From Candidatus Neomarinimicrobiota bacterium (GTDB lineage: Bacteria; Fidelibacterota; Marinisomatia; Marinisomatales; TCS55), in contig JABIDL010000043.1 of the NCBI GenBank assembly GCA_018651745.1, positions 1 to 57,206 on the forward strand: DNA of 57,206 bases, read 5' to 3'. The position numbers and the translations under genes were made by a program. Under the pieces are notes generated by a model. The model was not told the origin of the DNA. It saw only the letters and a program-made list of their open reading frames with translations, and made no database searches. Of this stretch, positions 35,949-45,030 are shown one piece after another. Positions within the stretch are counted from its first letter, which is position 1, and every line of letters starts with the position of its first letter.

Positions 35949-37571
35949 CTAAATATAATCCTGATACTCTGCTTTATACATCATTTCTCGAATAAAATCT
36001 ATTTTATTTTCATCCGTTTCAAATTCGGCAATGGTAGTTGCTATTTCTAAAGATAAATCACGGATTTGAGTTAAGGGCGGAAAAACTCTTCCATGATCCA
36101 AATCGTTTGGAGATAAAGATTTCGAAATAATTTCCGATGCTATCAGAAACATTTCATCTGTGACTCTATCTGCTTTTGAGGCGACTACACCCAAGCCCAC
36201 ACCGGGGAAAACATAAGCATTATTTCCTTGCCCGGGGACATGTGTTTCTCCATTGATTTCCACAGGATCAAAGGGACTCCCGCTCGCAAATACGCACTTT
36301 CCATTTGTCCATTGATAAGCTTGCTCAGCCGTGCATTCTGATTTCGAAGTTGGGTTTGAAAGTGCAAAAATTACGGGATTATCATGAATATCCGCCAATG
36401 TACGAATCGCATTTTTTGTAAAGGCCTGCGCTTGACCCGAAACACCGATTAATGCCGTTGGTTTTACAGCGCGAATTATTTCTGTTAGGTCAGAAAGATG
36501 TTCAAAAGGATGAGCAAATGGTTTTTTATCTTCAGAAACGTTTTCCCGTCCGTTTACAACCAATCCGCGGCTATCAATAAACCAGCATCGCTCTCTTGCT
36601 TGTTCGATTGGAATACCATTCTTAGAAAGTGCTTTGGAATATAATTCACCGATTCCAATTCCAGCGGATCCTGCTCCGTAAAATAGTAATTTTTCGTCTT
36701 TTAATTTTCGACCGGTTAATTTTTCACTTCCCAAAAGCCCTGCAACACCAATCGCAGCTGTGCCTTGAATATCATCATTCATCATGCGAAAATTATTCTG
36801 ATATTTACATAAAAGTCTCGAAGCGTTCCTATTCGCAAAATCTTCAAATTGTATTAAAGTATCCGGAAAAACAGTTTTAACTGCATCCATAAATTCATCT
36901 AGGAAATCATCATATTTTCTCCCACAAATTCGGTTTTGTTTTACACCCAAATAATTAGGATCATTTAATAAATCTGAATTATTCGTTCCCACATCTAACA
37001 TAATCGGTAAAGTCTTCGATGGATCAATCCCAGCGCACGCTGTATAAAGAGACAGTTTTCCAATAGGAATCCCCATACCATTCGCCCCTTGATCTCCCAA
37101 ACCCAGAATTCGTTCGCCATCAGTAACAACAATAACATCCACTTCCTTATTCTGCCAATTTAGTAAGACGTTTTTAATGTTGTTGTGATCTCGATAAGAA
37201 ATATATAATCCTCTTGGTCGGCGAAATAAATATCCGAATTTTTGACAAGCCTCCCCTACCGTCGGCGTATAAATAACTGGCATCATTGTTTCAATTTCAT
37301 CAATGACAATCCTATAAAATAATGTTTCATTTCTATCATGCAACCCCATCAAATAAAGATATTTTTCAATGTCATTTGATTTGGAATTAAAATTCATCAG
37401 AATACGGTTTTTCTGTTCTTCGATGGTCGTGACTCGAGGTGGCAATAAACCGTGTAACCCAAAAGTGTCTCTTTCTTTTTGGGTAAAGGCAGTCCCTTTA
37501 TTCAAAAGCGGCTCATGAAGTATATGCGACCCACCATGAAGTTCGCTAATCATTTTCTTAAATTCGGTCAT
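35949..37571 (-). CDS. maeA: NAD-type malic enzyme (malate dehydrogenase, decarboxylating)
   Basis: 540 residues, the size of the large malic enzymes (SfcA/MaeA). It converts malate to pyruvate and CO2 with reduction of NAD(P). Motifs: VIYTPTVGEACQKFG, VVTDGERILGLGDQGANGMGIPIGK (malate/metal site), FEDFANRNA, the dinucleotide loop LLFYGAGSAGIGIGEL and VIFALSNPTSKSECTAEQA. The Asp/Glu that decides NAD versus NADP cannot be settled by eye; resemblance to MaeA suggests NAD. ATG 37571; its stop is directly abutted by the UxxU gene, implying cotranscription. Confidence 0.95.
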   Translation of the reverse strand: MTEFKKMISELHGGSHILHEPLLNKGTAFTQKERDTFGLHGLLPPRVTTIEEQKNRILMNFNSKSNDIEKYLYLMGLHDRNETLFYRIVIDEIETMMPVIYTPTVGEACQKFGYLFRRPRGLYISYRDHNNIKNVLLNWQNKEVDVIVVTDGERILGLGDQGANGMGIPIGKLSLYTACAGIDPSKTLPIMLDVGTNNSDLLNDPNYLGVKQNRICGRKYDDFLDEFMDAVKTVFPDTLIQFEDFANRNASRLLCKYQNNFRMMNDDIQGTAAIGVAGLLGSEKLTGRKLKDEKLLFYGAGSAGIGIGELYSKALSKNGIPIEQARERCWFIDSRGLVVNGRENVSEDKKPFAHPFEHLSDLTEIIRAVKPTALIGVSGQAQAFTKNAIRTLADIHDNPVIFALSNPTSKSECTAEQAYQWTNGKCVFASGSPFDPVEINGETHVPGQGNNAYVFPGVGLGVVASKADRVTDEMFLIASEIISKSLSPNDLDHGRVFPPLTQIRDLSLEIATTIAEFETDENKIDFIREMMYKAEYQDYI

Positions 37572-37594
37572 AATTTGTATCTAGAATTTAATGT

Positions 37595-38122
37595 TTATTT
37601 ATAATTCAAAAATGTCCAAATTTGTTCAATACTTAGATGATCCCCAATATTTATCCCATAATAGGCGGTTTGAATAACCCCTTTTTCATCTATAAGGAAA
37701 TCGGCGGGAATCATGGCCAAATCTCCTTCCATTTTTGCCGGTAAAAACCCTTTCAGCATTCCTATCATTGCAGTTGGTATTCCTTTCAAATACCCCAACC
37801 AAGATGATTCTACCCCAAATTGCTGATACAATTTTCTGTCCGGATCAGGAATAATGGGAAAGGGCAATTCATCTTTTGCAACATAGTCCAAAATGCTTTC
37901 TTTCGGAGATTCAAACACGGCTAAAATTAGAAATCCTTGCTCTTGTAATTTATCATAAACTTGACCCAATTTATGAATCCGTAAATTGCATGCGGGACAA
38001 GATGCATATCGAAAAAAAGATAGCATCCATTTTTGATATATATATTTCTCTGTGGAATGCTCAATTCCGAAAATGTCTTTGGTGAAAAATTTTGGGACTT
38101 CTTCTCCTTGTTTTAAACGCAT
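37595..38122 (-). CDS. Peroxiredoxin-like AhpC/TSA-family protein
   Basis: 175 residues, thioredoxin fold with LSFFRYASCPACNLRIHKLG (CPAC at the active-site position), VFESPKESILDYVAKDELPFPIIPDPDRKLYQQFGV and PADFLIDEKGVIQTAYYG. This is the peroxiredoxin-like PRX-family arrangement (CxxC, no VCT motif). No signal peptide. It may reduce peroxides or act as a thiol reductase. Both Cys codons are ordinary. Located 23 bases upstream of malic enzyme on the same strand. Confidence 0.85.
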   Translation of the reverse strand: MRLKQGEEVPKFFTKDIFGIEHSTEKYIYQKWMLSFFRYASCPACNLRIHKLGQVYDKLQEQGFLILAVFESPKESILDYVAKDELPFPIIPDPDRKLYQQFGVESSWLGYLKGIPTAMIGMLKGFLPAKMEGDLAMIPADFLIDEKGVIQTAYYGINIGDHLSIEQIWTFLNYK

Positions 38123-38150
38123 GCCTTTTTACTATTTAGAATAGGAATGA

Positions 38151-38942
38151 TCATAATTTTATCTTAATAAATGGGATTATTAAAAGTGTAGATAAATCAG
38201 TGTTTTGTGAATTTTGAAATTTTCTCAATCCGATTGTCATGTTTTGATGTCCTTGACTCGGTTGAGCCAAATAGGTGCCAAAGATGCGATCCCACACCGA
38301 CAGATTGAATCCATAATTTGTGTTGAGTTCTTCCGAAATTACAGAATGATGCACGCGATGCATATCCGGCGTAACCACCAAAATTCGAAGCACTTTATCA
38401 ATCGATTTCGGCATTTGAATATTGCTATGATTGAACATGGCCAATCCATTTAAAATTATCTCAAAAATTAAAATAGCCATCGCAGAAACCCCAAGTAAAA
38501 CGACGAAAACACATTTTAATAGAAAAGATATCAATATTTCAATGGGATGAAATCGTGCGCCGGTTGTCACATCCATATCTTGATCAATATGGTGGATTTG
38601 ATGTAATCGCCATAGGAATGGGACATTATGAAAAATAAGATGTTGACTATAAATAATGAAATCTAAGATGATAATTGAAAAAATTAACGCCCACTCATAA
38701 GACAATGAAACCATGTTAAATAATCCCCAATGATTTTGGTTTACAAAAAGGGCAACACTCGCAGTTGAAAATGGAACAAGCACAACAATAAATAGACTGT
38801 TTATCGTCATTAAAACAAAGTTCGTAGGCCAGCGTTTTTTTCTGTTAAATCGAAGATCTCGTTTTGGCTTTAGCACTTCCCAAATACACATTGATGTCAG
38901 CATAATTAAAAATATACTAAGCCGAATAATCAATTCATTCAT
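38151..38942 (-). CDS. Sterol desaturase/fatty acid hydroxylase family membrane protein
   Basis: 263 residues with four or so membrane helices (residues ~3-22, 40-65, 80-100, 128-155). Histidine clusters for a di-iron centre: HLIFH, HQIHH and HRVHH, with further His in FNHSN, matching the fatty acid hydroxylase superfamily HxxxH/HxxHH pattern. It catalyses O2-dependent hydroxylation or desaturation of a lipid, acting in the membrane; the lipid cannot be named. It starts 3 bases after the FMN-binding synthase-like gene's end, suggesting an operon. Confidence 0.88.
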   Translation of the reverse strand: MNELIIRLSIFLIMLTSMCIWEVLKPKRDLRFNRKKRWPTNFVLMTINSLFIVVLVPFSTASVALFVNQNHWGLFNMVSLSYEWALIFSIIILDFIIYSQHLIFHNVPFLWRLHQIHHIDQDMDVTTGARFHPIEILISFLLKCVFVVLLGVSAMAILIFEIILNGLAMFNHSNIQMPKSIDKVLRILVVTPDMHRVHHSVISEELNTNYGFNLSVWDRIFGTYLAQPSQGHQNMTIGLRKFQNSQNTDLSTLLIIPFIKIKL

Positions 38943-38945
38943 GAG

Positions 38946-40475
38946 TCATGCTATTAATGACTCGGTTTGTGTATACGGATAAATTTCTTCATAGGTCATA
39001 ACCTTAGCCATGCTGATCCGTCTAAAAATATGACTTCGGTTTAATTCTTTTGAAGATTTCAATCCGGATGCGGCCATGAGTTCTGCAAAACTATGAAGTG
39101 TTTCATGGTGAAAATTGGCAACACGTTTTGATTTATCCTCAACATCCAAACCTTTCGTTAAGGATTTATCTTGAGTCGCCACACCCACAGGACAGGTATT
39201 GCGGTTGCATTCCAAAGCTTGGATACAACCCAACGCCATCATCATTCCCCGGGCACTATTAATCATATCCGCACCCAATGCAATCGTTTTTGCAATATGA
39301 AATCCGGAAATAATTTTCCCCGATGCAATCAGTCTCATTTCATCTCTTAATTCAAATCCCACCAAGGTATCATGGACAAATGCCAAAGCATCTCGCAACG
39401 GCATTCCCAAAGAGTTAGAAAATTCAACCGGCGCAGCTCCCGTTCCCCCTTCACCGCCATCAACGGTAATAAAATCCGGCATTATTCCAGTTGATAACAT
39501 GGCTTTACATAATCCACTAAATTCTTCTTTTCTTCCTACACACAATTTAAAACCTATCGGCTTTCCACCAGATAATTCTCTTAACTTTTGAATGAAATGC
39601 ATTAAGCCTTCCGCATCACTAAAGGCCGAATGTCCTGGTGGCGAGTGAACATCTTTATAGGGTTCAACGTGGCGAATATTCGCAATTTCTGCTGTATTTT
39701 TTATGGCTGGTAAAATACCGCCATGACCAGGTTTTGCACCTTGAGATAATTTGATTTCGATCATTTTCACTTGGTCAAGACTTGCATTTTCTTTAAATGT
39801 AATTGGGCAGAATTCACCTTCCGGCGTTCGAGATCCAAAATAACCGGTTCCGATTTGCCAAATTAAATCGCCACCAAATTTCTTATGATAAGGACTGATT
39901 CCACCTTCGCCTGTATTGTGAGCAAAATCATCTATTTTTGCACCCTTATTCAATGCCATGATTGCGGTCTTGCTCAACGCCCCGTAACTCATGGCCGAAA
40001 TATTCATCAAACCGGCAGGATATGGATTTTTGCAAGCAGGACCACCAACCATCACTCGCGGATGAGCATCCACTTCCTTTGGATTTTTCGCATACATGGA
40101 AAAATCCATCCATTCATATCCTTCGCTATAAACATCCATCTGTGTGCCAAATGGAACCGTGTCATTGACTTTTTTGGCTCGACGATAAACCAAAGATCGA
40201 TAAATTCGATTAATGGGTCTGCCTTCCGTATCAGTCTCCACAAAATACTGCATAATTTCAGGACGGATTTTTTCCAATAAATAACGCCCATGACCAATCA
40301 CTGGGAAATTTCTTCTAATCGCTTGATGCGTTTGCATCATATCTAAAATACCAAGAAAAGTGATTGGGACAACTACAATTAAACCCCATATAATGGGTTG
40401 CCAAAATTGATAAATAATGCCAATTACACCTAATAGCAAAATGGCAACGAATACAAATTTATTTCTAACACTCAT
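38946..40475 (-). CDS. FMN-binding glutamate synthase-like protein
   Basis: 509 residues: two N-terminal membrane helices (~8-48), then the GltB-like FMN/synthase barrel: GEGGISPYHKKFGGDLIWQIGTGYFG, KLSQGAKPGHGGILPA, FITVDGGEGGTGAAP and the [3Fe-4S] ligands in GCIQALECNRNTCPVGVA (C-X5-C-X4-C). The glutaminase domain of true glutamate synthase is absent. Such stand-alone membrane-anchored forms are common and their reaction is not settled. Genes for a hydroxylase-type lipid enzyme (downstream) and a reductase (upstream) flank it. Confidence 0.88.
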   Translation of the reverse strand: MSVRNKFVFVAILLLGVIGIIYQFWQPIIWGLIVVVPITFLGILDMMQTHQAIRRNFPVIGHGRYLLEKIRPEIMQYFVETDTEGRPINRIYRSLVYRRAKKVNDTVPFGTQMDVYSEGYEWMDFSMYAKNPKEVDAHPRVMVGGPACKNPYPAGLMNISAMSYGALSKTAIMALNKGAKIDDFAHNTGEGGISPYHKKFGGDLIWQIGTGYFGSRTPEGEFCPITFKENASLDQVKMIEIKLSQGAKPGHGGILPAIKNTAEIANIRHVEPYKDVHSPPGHSAFSDAEGLMHFIQKLRELSGGKPIGFKLCVGRKEEFSGLCKAMLSTGIMPDFITVDGGEGGTGAAPVEFSNSLGMPLRDALAFVHDTLVGFELRDEMRLIASGKIISGFHIAKTIALGADMINSARGMMMALGCIQALECNRNTCPVGVATQDKSLTKGLDVEDKSKRVANFHHETLHSFAELMAASGLKSSKELNRSHIFRRISMAKVMTYEEIYPYTQTESLIA

Positions 40476-40568
40476 TTCTTATTCCTTCAATTTAACAGAA
40501 TGATTGGATTGGCAAGTTGGAAAATAATACTTTTTCCTTAATCCTGTTATCTTGCTATTTATATTTTT

Positions 40569-42698
40569 CTACCTTCTCCACGTATGAAATTTTTCTACCC
40601 AATTCAGCAATCCTTCCGGTGCGTGGGCTTTTTTCCAATTTCCTGCAAGATATTTATTGGCTTCACCCATAGTCGGGTAAGCATGAATAGTGCCCAGAAT
40701 TTTATTCAATCCTAATCCATGTTTCATGGCAAGGACAAATTCCGTCAAAAGGTCTCCGGCGTGTGAACCTACAATTGTGGCACCCAAAATTGTATCTTTA
40801 CCTTTTGGCGTAATGACTTTGACGAATCCACTGTCCTCTCCATCAGCAATGGCTCTGTCCAAATCGTCTAATCCATACCGAGTAACTTCAAAATCAATTC
40901 CTTCTTCAAGGGCTTCCTGCTCGTTGATACCCACGCGAGCCACTTCCGGATCAGTAAATGTTGTCCATGGAATGACTCTGTAATCTGTTTTGAATTTTTT
41001 GAGTGGACTGAATAGACTATTCACCGCAGCATACCATGCTTGATGAGCAGCAAAATGCGTAAATTGATGGGGACCTGTTACATCGCCCACCGCATAAATA
41101 TTCGGATAATTTGTTCGCAAGAAATCATCCGCTTCGATGGTGCCATTTTTTCGGATTTCCACGCCCAATTCTTCTAATCCAAAACCGGTTACATTCGCTT
41201 TCCGTCCAAATGCCATAATAATTTCATCGCACTCAATATTGAGTTTATCCGGCTTGCAGTTACAGGTTACTACTTTTGACCCATGTTCATTTTTGAATCC
41301 TTCCACCATATGTCCCGTTCGGACCGTAATGCCTTCCGCTTCAAATTTGGCACGAACTGCATCGCTCACTTCTTTATCTTCTTTCAAAAGCAAACGGTTC
41401 ATTCCTTCGAGAATGGTTACTTGTGAACCAAATCGGGCAAAAGTCTGCGCCAGCTCACAACCGATAGGGCCACCGCCAACAACGACCAATCGTTTGGGCA
41501 ATTCCCGGATGTTCCACAGTGTATCGCTGGTAAGTGGTTGAACATCTTCAATGCCCAGAATGGGCGGAACCAAGGGTCGAGCACCTGTAGCAACGACAAT
41601 ATTTTTCGTAGTCAAAATTTCACCATTCACTTCCACACGATAAGGGTCAATTATTTTTGCTTCTCCTTCGTAAACATTCACACCCAAATCCGAATAGCGT
41701 TCCACAGAATCATGGGGCTCAATTTTTTTAATTACACTGTGAACTCGATCCATGACTTTGGAAAAGTCATATTTTATTTCCGCTGAATCAAACCCCCAAT
41801 CTTTGGCTCGCTCTGCATAATGAAGCATTTTTGCTGATCGTATTATGGCTTTACTGGGAACGCACCCCGTATTTAGACAATCGCCACCCATTTTATGCTT
41901 TTCGATTAAGGCAACTTTTGCCTTCACAGCAGATGCAATATAGGCGGAAACCAATCCGCCAGAGCCACCGCCAATGACCACCATATTATAATCGTAATTT
42001 TTTGGCTTTTTGGATTTTATCATATTTTTCCTTCTTTTTAAATGTTCCACAATCTTTTTTGAAATAAGTGGGAATACCCCCAAAAGTGCAAAAGCCAAAA
42101 TCATATTCAATGATAAAATATCGCCGGCTGATTCTAATTTGCTGATTTGCGTCCCTGCATTCACAAAGACCGCGGTCCCCGGCAGCATCCCGACTTGACT
42201 CACGAATGCGTAAGTCACGGCACCGATATAGGTTTTGGCAAATGCGGCATTCACCAGAAAAAATGGGAAAACCGGACTCAATCGAGACATAAATAAAAAT
42301 ACAGCGCCATCCTTTTCCACACCATGATTTACCTTTTTCATGATGGGCTTTAATTTTTCCTGAAATGCGTTACGAAATAAATATCGACAATTCATCATTG
42401 CCATCGTTGCGCCGATAGTGCTGGAAACAGACACAAGAATGACTCCTGGAATTAATCCAAAGATGGCTCCACCAGCTATTGTCATTATGGTTGCACCTGG
42501 TAAAGATAGCATGGCCATAATGATGTAAACCCCGGAATAAATAGAAATGGTTTTTATTTTATTCGCTAAATAATAATTATTTAAGGTGGACTGCTGTAAT
42601 TTTAAATATTCAAAATTTAGATACTGTCCTAAATCGTAAACAAAGTAAAGAACCACAATGGTAGCGATGGCTAATAATAGTAATATCTTTTTAATCAT
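40569..42698 (-). CDS. Fusion: TVP38/DedA-type membrane domain + MerA-like disulfide reductase
   Basis: 709 residues from ATG 42698; the longer frame starts inside an intergenic repeat. Residues ~1-225 form a TVP38/TMEM64 (SNARE-associated) membrane domain with about five helices (GATIMTIAGGAIFGLIPG, SRLSPVFPFFLVNAAF). The rest is a complete class I pyridine nucleotide-disulfide oxidoreductase: FAD loop VVIGGGSGGLVSAYIA, redox GGDCLNTGCVPSKA (CxxxxC), NAD loop LVVVGGGPIGCELAQTFARF, YAVGDVTGPHQF and C-terminal HAYPTMGEA. Mercuric reductase-like enzymes of this fused type are known. The C-terminal metal-binding CC pair of true MerA is absent, so the substrate is open. Confidence 0.9.
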   Translation of the reverse strand: MIKKILLLLAIATIVVLYFVYDLGQYLNFEYLKLQQSTLNNYYLANKIKTISIYSGVYIIMAMLSLPGATIMTIAGGAIFGLIPGVILVSVSSTIGATMAMMNCRYLFRNAFQEKLKPIMKKVNHGVEKDGAVFLFMSRLSPVFPFFLVNAAFAKTYIGAVTYAFVSQVGMLPGTAVFVNAGTQISKLESAGDILSLNMILAFALLGVFPLISKKIVEHLKRRKNMIKSKKPKNYDYNMVVIGGGSGGLVSAYIASAVKAKVALIEKHKMGGDCLNTGCVPSKAIIRSAKMLHYAERAKDWGFDSAEIKYDFSKVMDRVHSVIKKIEPHDSVERYSDLGVNVYEGEAKIIDPYRVEVNGEILTTKNIVVATGARPLVPPILGIEDVQPLTSDTLWNIRELPKRLVVVGGGPIGCELAQTFARFGSQVTILEGMNRLLLKEDKEVSDAVRAKFEAEGITVRTGHMVEGFKNEHGSKVVTCNCKPDKLNIECDEIIMAFGRKANVTGFGLEELGVEIRKNGTIEADDFLRTNYPNIYAVGDVTGPHQFTHFAAHQAWYAAVNSLFSPLKKFKTDYRVIPWTTFTDPEVARVGINEQEALEEGIDFEVTRYGLDDLDRAIADGEDSGFVKVITPKGKDTILGATIVGSHAGDLLTEFVLAMKHGLGLNKILGTIHAYPTMGEANKYLAGNWKKAHAPEGLLNWVEKFHTWRR

Positions 42699-42714
42699 AT
42701 TTCGTTTCCATTTT

Positions 42715-42782
42715 GCCACGAAGGCTCGAAGACGCAAAGGTAAATAATTTTTTAATTCTTGGAGCCTTCGTGTCTTTGTGGC
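42715..42782. repeat. Inverted pair of CGAAGACGCAAAG-type repeat units
   Basis: GCCACGAAGGCTCGAAGACG (start 42715, running into CAAAGG) and, on the other strand from 42782, GCCACAAAGACACGAAGGCT flank an AT-rich spacer. They are two diverged copies of the same unit in inverted orientation, able to fold as a hairpin and related to the motif at 1226-1250. The repeat fills the gap between the reductase ATG and the DUF3047 stop and touches that stop codon. Confidence 0.6.
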
Positions 42783-43480
42783 TACTCCCTTTTCCCTTTT
42801 AATTCAATAAAATCTATCCAAGCCGTTGTGGATTCGCCCGTATTATCAGAATCACTCATAATGGCAAGACTGGCTTTTTTAGGTGGCTCTTCACCAAACG
42901 CTTTTCGATAATCTTCTAAAATATTTACATCTTCAACCATCCATTTTCCTACATTCGTTTTTCCTTTTTGCATCAGTATCATTTGCGCTTTTTCCGTATA
43001 AGAATTGGGAATGATTTCTTCTGCATGGTTTTTATTTGACCAAATATAATTCAGACTGCTATGGGGCGGATATTCTCCATAAAGTAATTTCGCCGATTCG
43101 TATAGTGCAGATTCCAAAAACCCCACCGTTTCAGGATCATATTCAAACATAACGTAAATCCGAATTGGATAATCATCACCGGATTTTTCCTTCGCATTCC
43201 CTTTTGAATATATATTAGATACTTTCCACTTCCACCGTAGCAATGGCGATTCATTCACGTCAAAAGATTTTTCCCAAATCAAGCCGGAAGCAGAATTATC
43301 TGATTCTGCTTTCAAATATGAACCGTGGGGATTTCTCTTATCAATGGAATATTGCGTGTGTTTATCGATCTTTTTAAAATTAAGTGGTTCCCAGCTCTCC
43401 ATTGATTTAAATGGTTCCAATAAAATGGATTGGCTATAAGCAAACATAATTGGTAAAAATAATAAATTATGAATTTTCAT
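42782..43480 (-). CDS. DUF3047-family exported protein
   Basis: 232 residues from ATG 43480, which begins a plausible signal peptide (MKIHNLLFLPIMFAYSQS); the longer frame adds 15 charged residues. DUF3047 signatures: LIWEKSFDVNESPLLRWKWKVSNI, DDYPIRIYVMFEYDP, LNYIWSNKNHAEEIIPN and the terminal SDSDNTGESTTAWIDFIEL. The family is periplasmic with a jelly-roll-like beta-sandwich and no known activity. It precedes the TVP38-reductase gene. Confidence 0.85.
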   Translation of the reverse strand: MKIHNLLFLPIMFAYSQSILLEPFKSMESWEPLNFKKIDKHTQYSIDKRNPHGSYLKAESDNSASGLIWEKSFDVNESPLLRWKWKVSNIYSKGNAKEKSGDDYPIRIYVMFEYDPETVGFLESALYESAKLLYGEYPPHSSLNYIWSNKNHAEEIIPNSYTEKAQMILMQKGKTNVGKWMVEDVNILEDYRKAFGEEPPKKASLAIMSDSDNTGESTTAWIDFIELKGKRE

Positions 43481-43555
43481 ATATTTCAAATCGTGATGGG
43501 GAAACTGGCGTTCATATTTCCCCACCTTATCTGATACACTTCTATAAAAATCGCC

Positions 43556-43972
43556 TTATGAGTTGGCTTCATTAAGGCTGTTCCCCTTGAACGCAAAGAA
43601 TAATGCTATAGCAGCTACGAGAGTTTGGAATTCAGCACCACCCATATTATTTGTACCGTCACCCCAACCTGATGTAAAACTCCAGCCGTTTTGTAAATGA
43701 ACCATGCCAATAGCACCCATCATAACGGCAGCAATAATGAGGCCGGCAACGCGTGTGGCCCATTCCGGTCCGATACCGCCATATAATATTAACAGACCCG
43801 CTACAACTTCCATCATTGCCAGCATATATATCATCGGTAATGGCATTCCCATCATTTTTGCCATCATTTCTGCCATAGGGAATTTCCCCATTCCATGAAA
43901 CACAAATGTTCCGGCAAGAGACAGTCTGACTAACCAATGTCCTAAACCAGAGAACTTATTTAGAGTATCCAT
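43556..43972 (-). CDS. DoxX-family membrane protein
   Basis: 138 residues with four transmembrane helices (residues ~10-28, 45-65, 72-95 and 112-132). GHWLVRLSLAGTFVFHGMGKF and MEVVAGLLILYG, RVAGLIIAAVMMGAIGMVH are characteristic of the DoxX/YphA family. These small proteins accompany thiol-stress or quinone-linked systems; the partner here is unknown. It ends 75 bases upstream of the DUF3047 gene start, and its ATG follows the TetR-like regulator stop by 15 bases. Confidence 0.87.
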   Translation of the reverse strand: MDTLNKFSGLGHWLVRLSLAGTFVFHGMGKFPMAEMMAKMMGMPLPMIYMLAMMEVVAGLLILYGGIGPEWATRVAGLIIAAVMMGAIGMVHLQNGWSFTSGWGDGTNNMGGAEFQTLVAAIALFFAFKGNSLNEANS

Positions 43973-43987
43973 AGATACCTCCTTTGT

Positions 43988-44599
43988 TTATTGTTGAGTA
44001 AGTTGAATGAAGAAGTTTTCGATTGCGATATCTTTAACTTCTTCCAGTTTATAGGGATCATATTTCTTTGCTTCAAACACTTCCTGTTCGATTAGAAACA
44101 TGAGAACGCTTAAGTGAAGTAATCTAATTTGAATGGATGGATTAAAATCTGGGTTAAAACCCCAATGCTTTTTCCCGTATTCAATTCTGTCTTCTGTAAT
44201 TTTCCAAAACCCGCCCATAACATTCTTATATTTTTGCTTTGCCAGTGGATGCCCCTGCATGCTGATTTGTAGTAATAGTCTGAGATAAGGAATTCTTTTT
44301 TCATTTATTACTATCATACTGGATAAATAATCGTTAATAAAATCACGAAATTCTTGAACTGTTGTGATTTCGCTTTCGTCAATAATAGGATGTGAATTTT
44401 CAATATAGGATTCAATTATTTTGGTTAATAATTCATCTTTTGTCTTAAAATATTTAAATAATGCACCTTCCGAAATCCCAGCTTCTTTGGCAATCTCAGC
44501 CGTTCGAATAGCGTCCAGCGATTTTTTACCCAGTAGTTTACTGGTGCAGTTAAGTATCTGATTTATGCGGTCTTCTTTCTTCATTCGTTGTGATGCCAT
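43988..44599 (-). CDS. TetR-family transcriptional regulator
   Basis: 203 residues. The N-terminal helix-turn-helix (residues ~8-55) reads DRINQILNCTSKLLGKKSLDAIRTAEIAKEAGISEGALFKYFKTKDELLTKII, the standard TetR pattern. The C-terminal ligand domain is helical and unassigned. TetR proteins usually repress neighbours; the closest candidate target is the DoxX gene directly downstream and possibly the genes beyond it. ATG at 44599. No operator inspected with confidence. Confidence 0.92.
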   Translation of the reverse strand: MASQRMKKEDRINQILNCTSKLLGKKSLDAIRTAEIAKEAGISEGALFKYFKTKDELLTKIIESYIENSHPIIDESEITTVQEFRDFINDYLSSMIVINEKRIPYLRLLLQISMQGHPLAKQKYKNVMGGFWKITEDRIEYGKKHWGFNPDFNPSIQIRLLHLSVLMFLIEQEVFEAKKYDPYKLEEVKDIAIENFFIQLTQQ

Positions 44600-44676
44600 G
44601 GATGAATATAGTAAGTACTCACTTTACAAACTATCGGGAATATGACAATTTTTCAAATCGTTCGAAATTAGCGGTA

Positions 44677-44976
44677 TTACATTATTTTATTTCGCGAATG
44701 AAGTCCGGATAAAGAATTAAGTTTTTCAATGAAATACTGTTTATCTATTTTCCCCGTTCGCCATAATGAATCATCAATGAATACAGATGGTGTTATTATG
44801 CCCCCAAAGTGTTTTGACATGTTTTCACCTAAATCCAAATTTAAAACATGAAAATCTATGTCATTATATTTCTGTTTCAGGATTTTGAAATCATCTTCCA
44901 TTTCTACACAAAGTGGACATGAATTTCGTACAACCAAATAAATACTTGTTAGAGATGAATCGTTCAATTTCATCAT
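44677..44976 (-). CDS. Glutaredoxin-like protein
   Basis: 99 residues with thioredoxin/glutaredoxin fold: IYLVVRNSCPLCVEMEDDFKILKQ (CPLC active site), DIDFHVLNLDL and cis-Pro segment GGIITPSVFIDDSLW. No signal peptide, so cytoplasmic. It resembles DUF836/glutaredoxin-2-like proteins. Tandem ATG at 44976/44973. Its upstream neighbour on the strand is the Crp/Fnr regulator (stop 45031). Confidence 0.82.
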   Translation of the reverse strand: MMKLNDSSLTSIYLVVRNSCPLCVEMEDDFKILKQKYNDIDFHVLNLDLGENMSKHFGGIITPSVFIDDSLWRTGKIDKQYFIEKLNSLSGLHSRNKIM

Positions 44977-45030
44977 GTTGAAAAATAAAAGAAATATATA
45001 GAATTTTATTGTCAGGTTTCTGACAATAAA

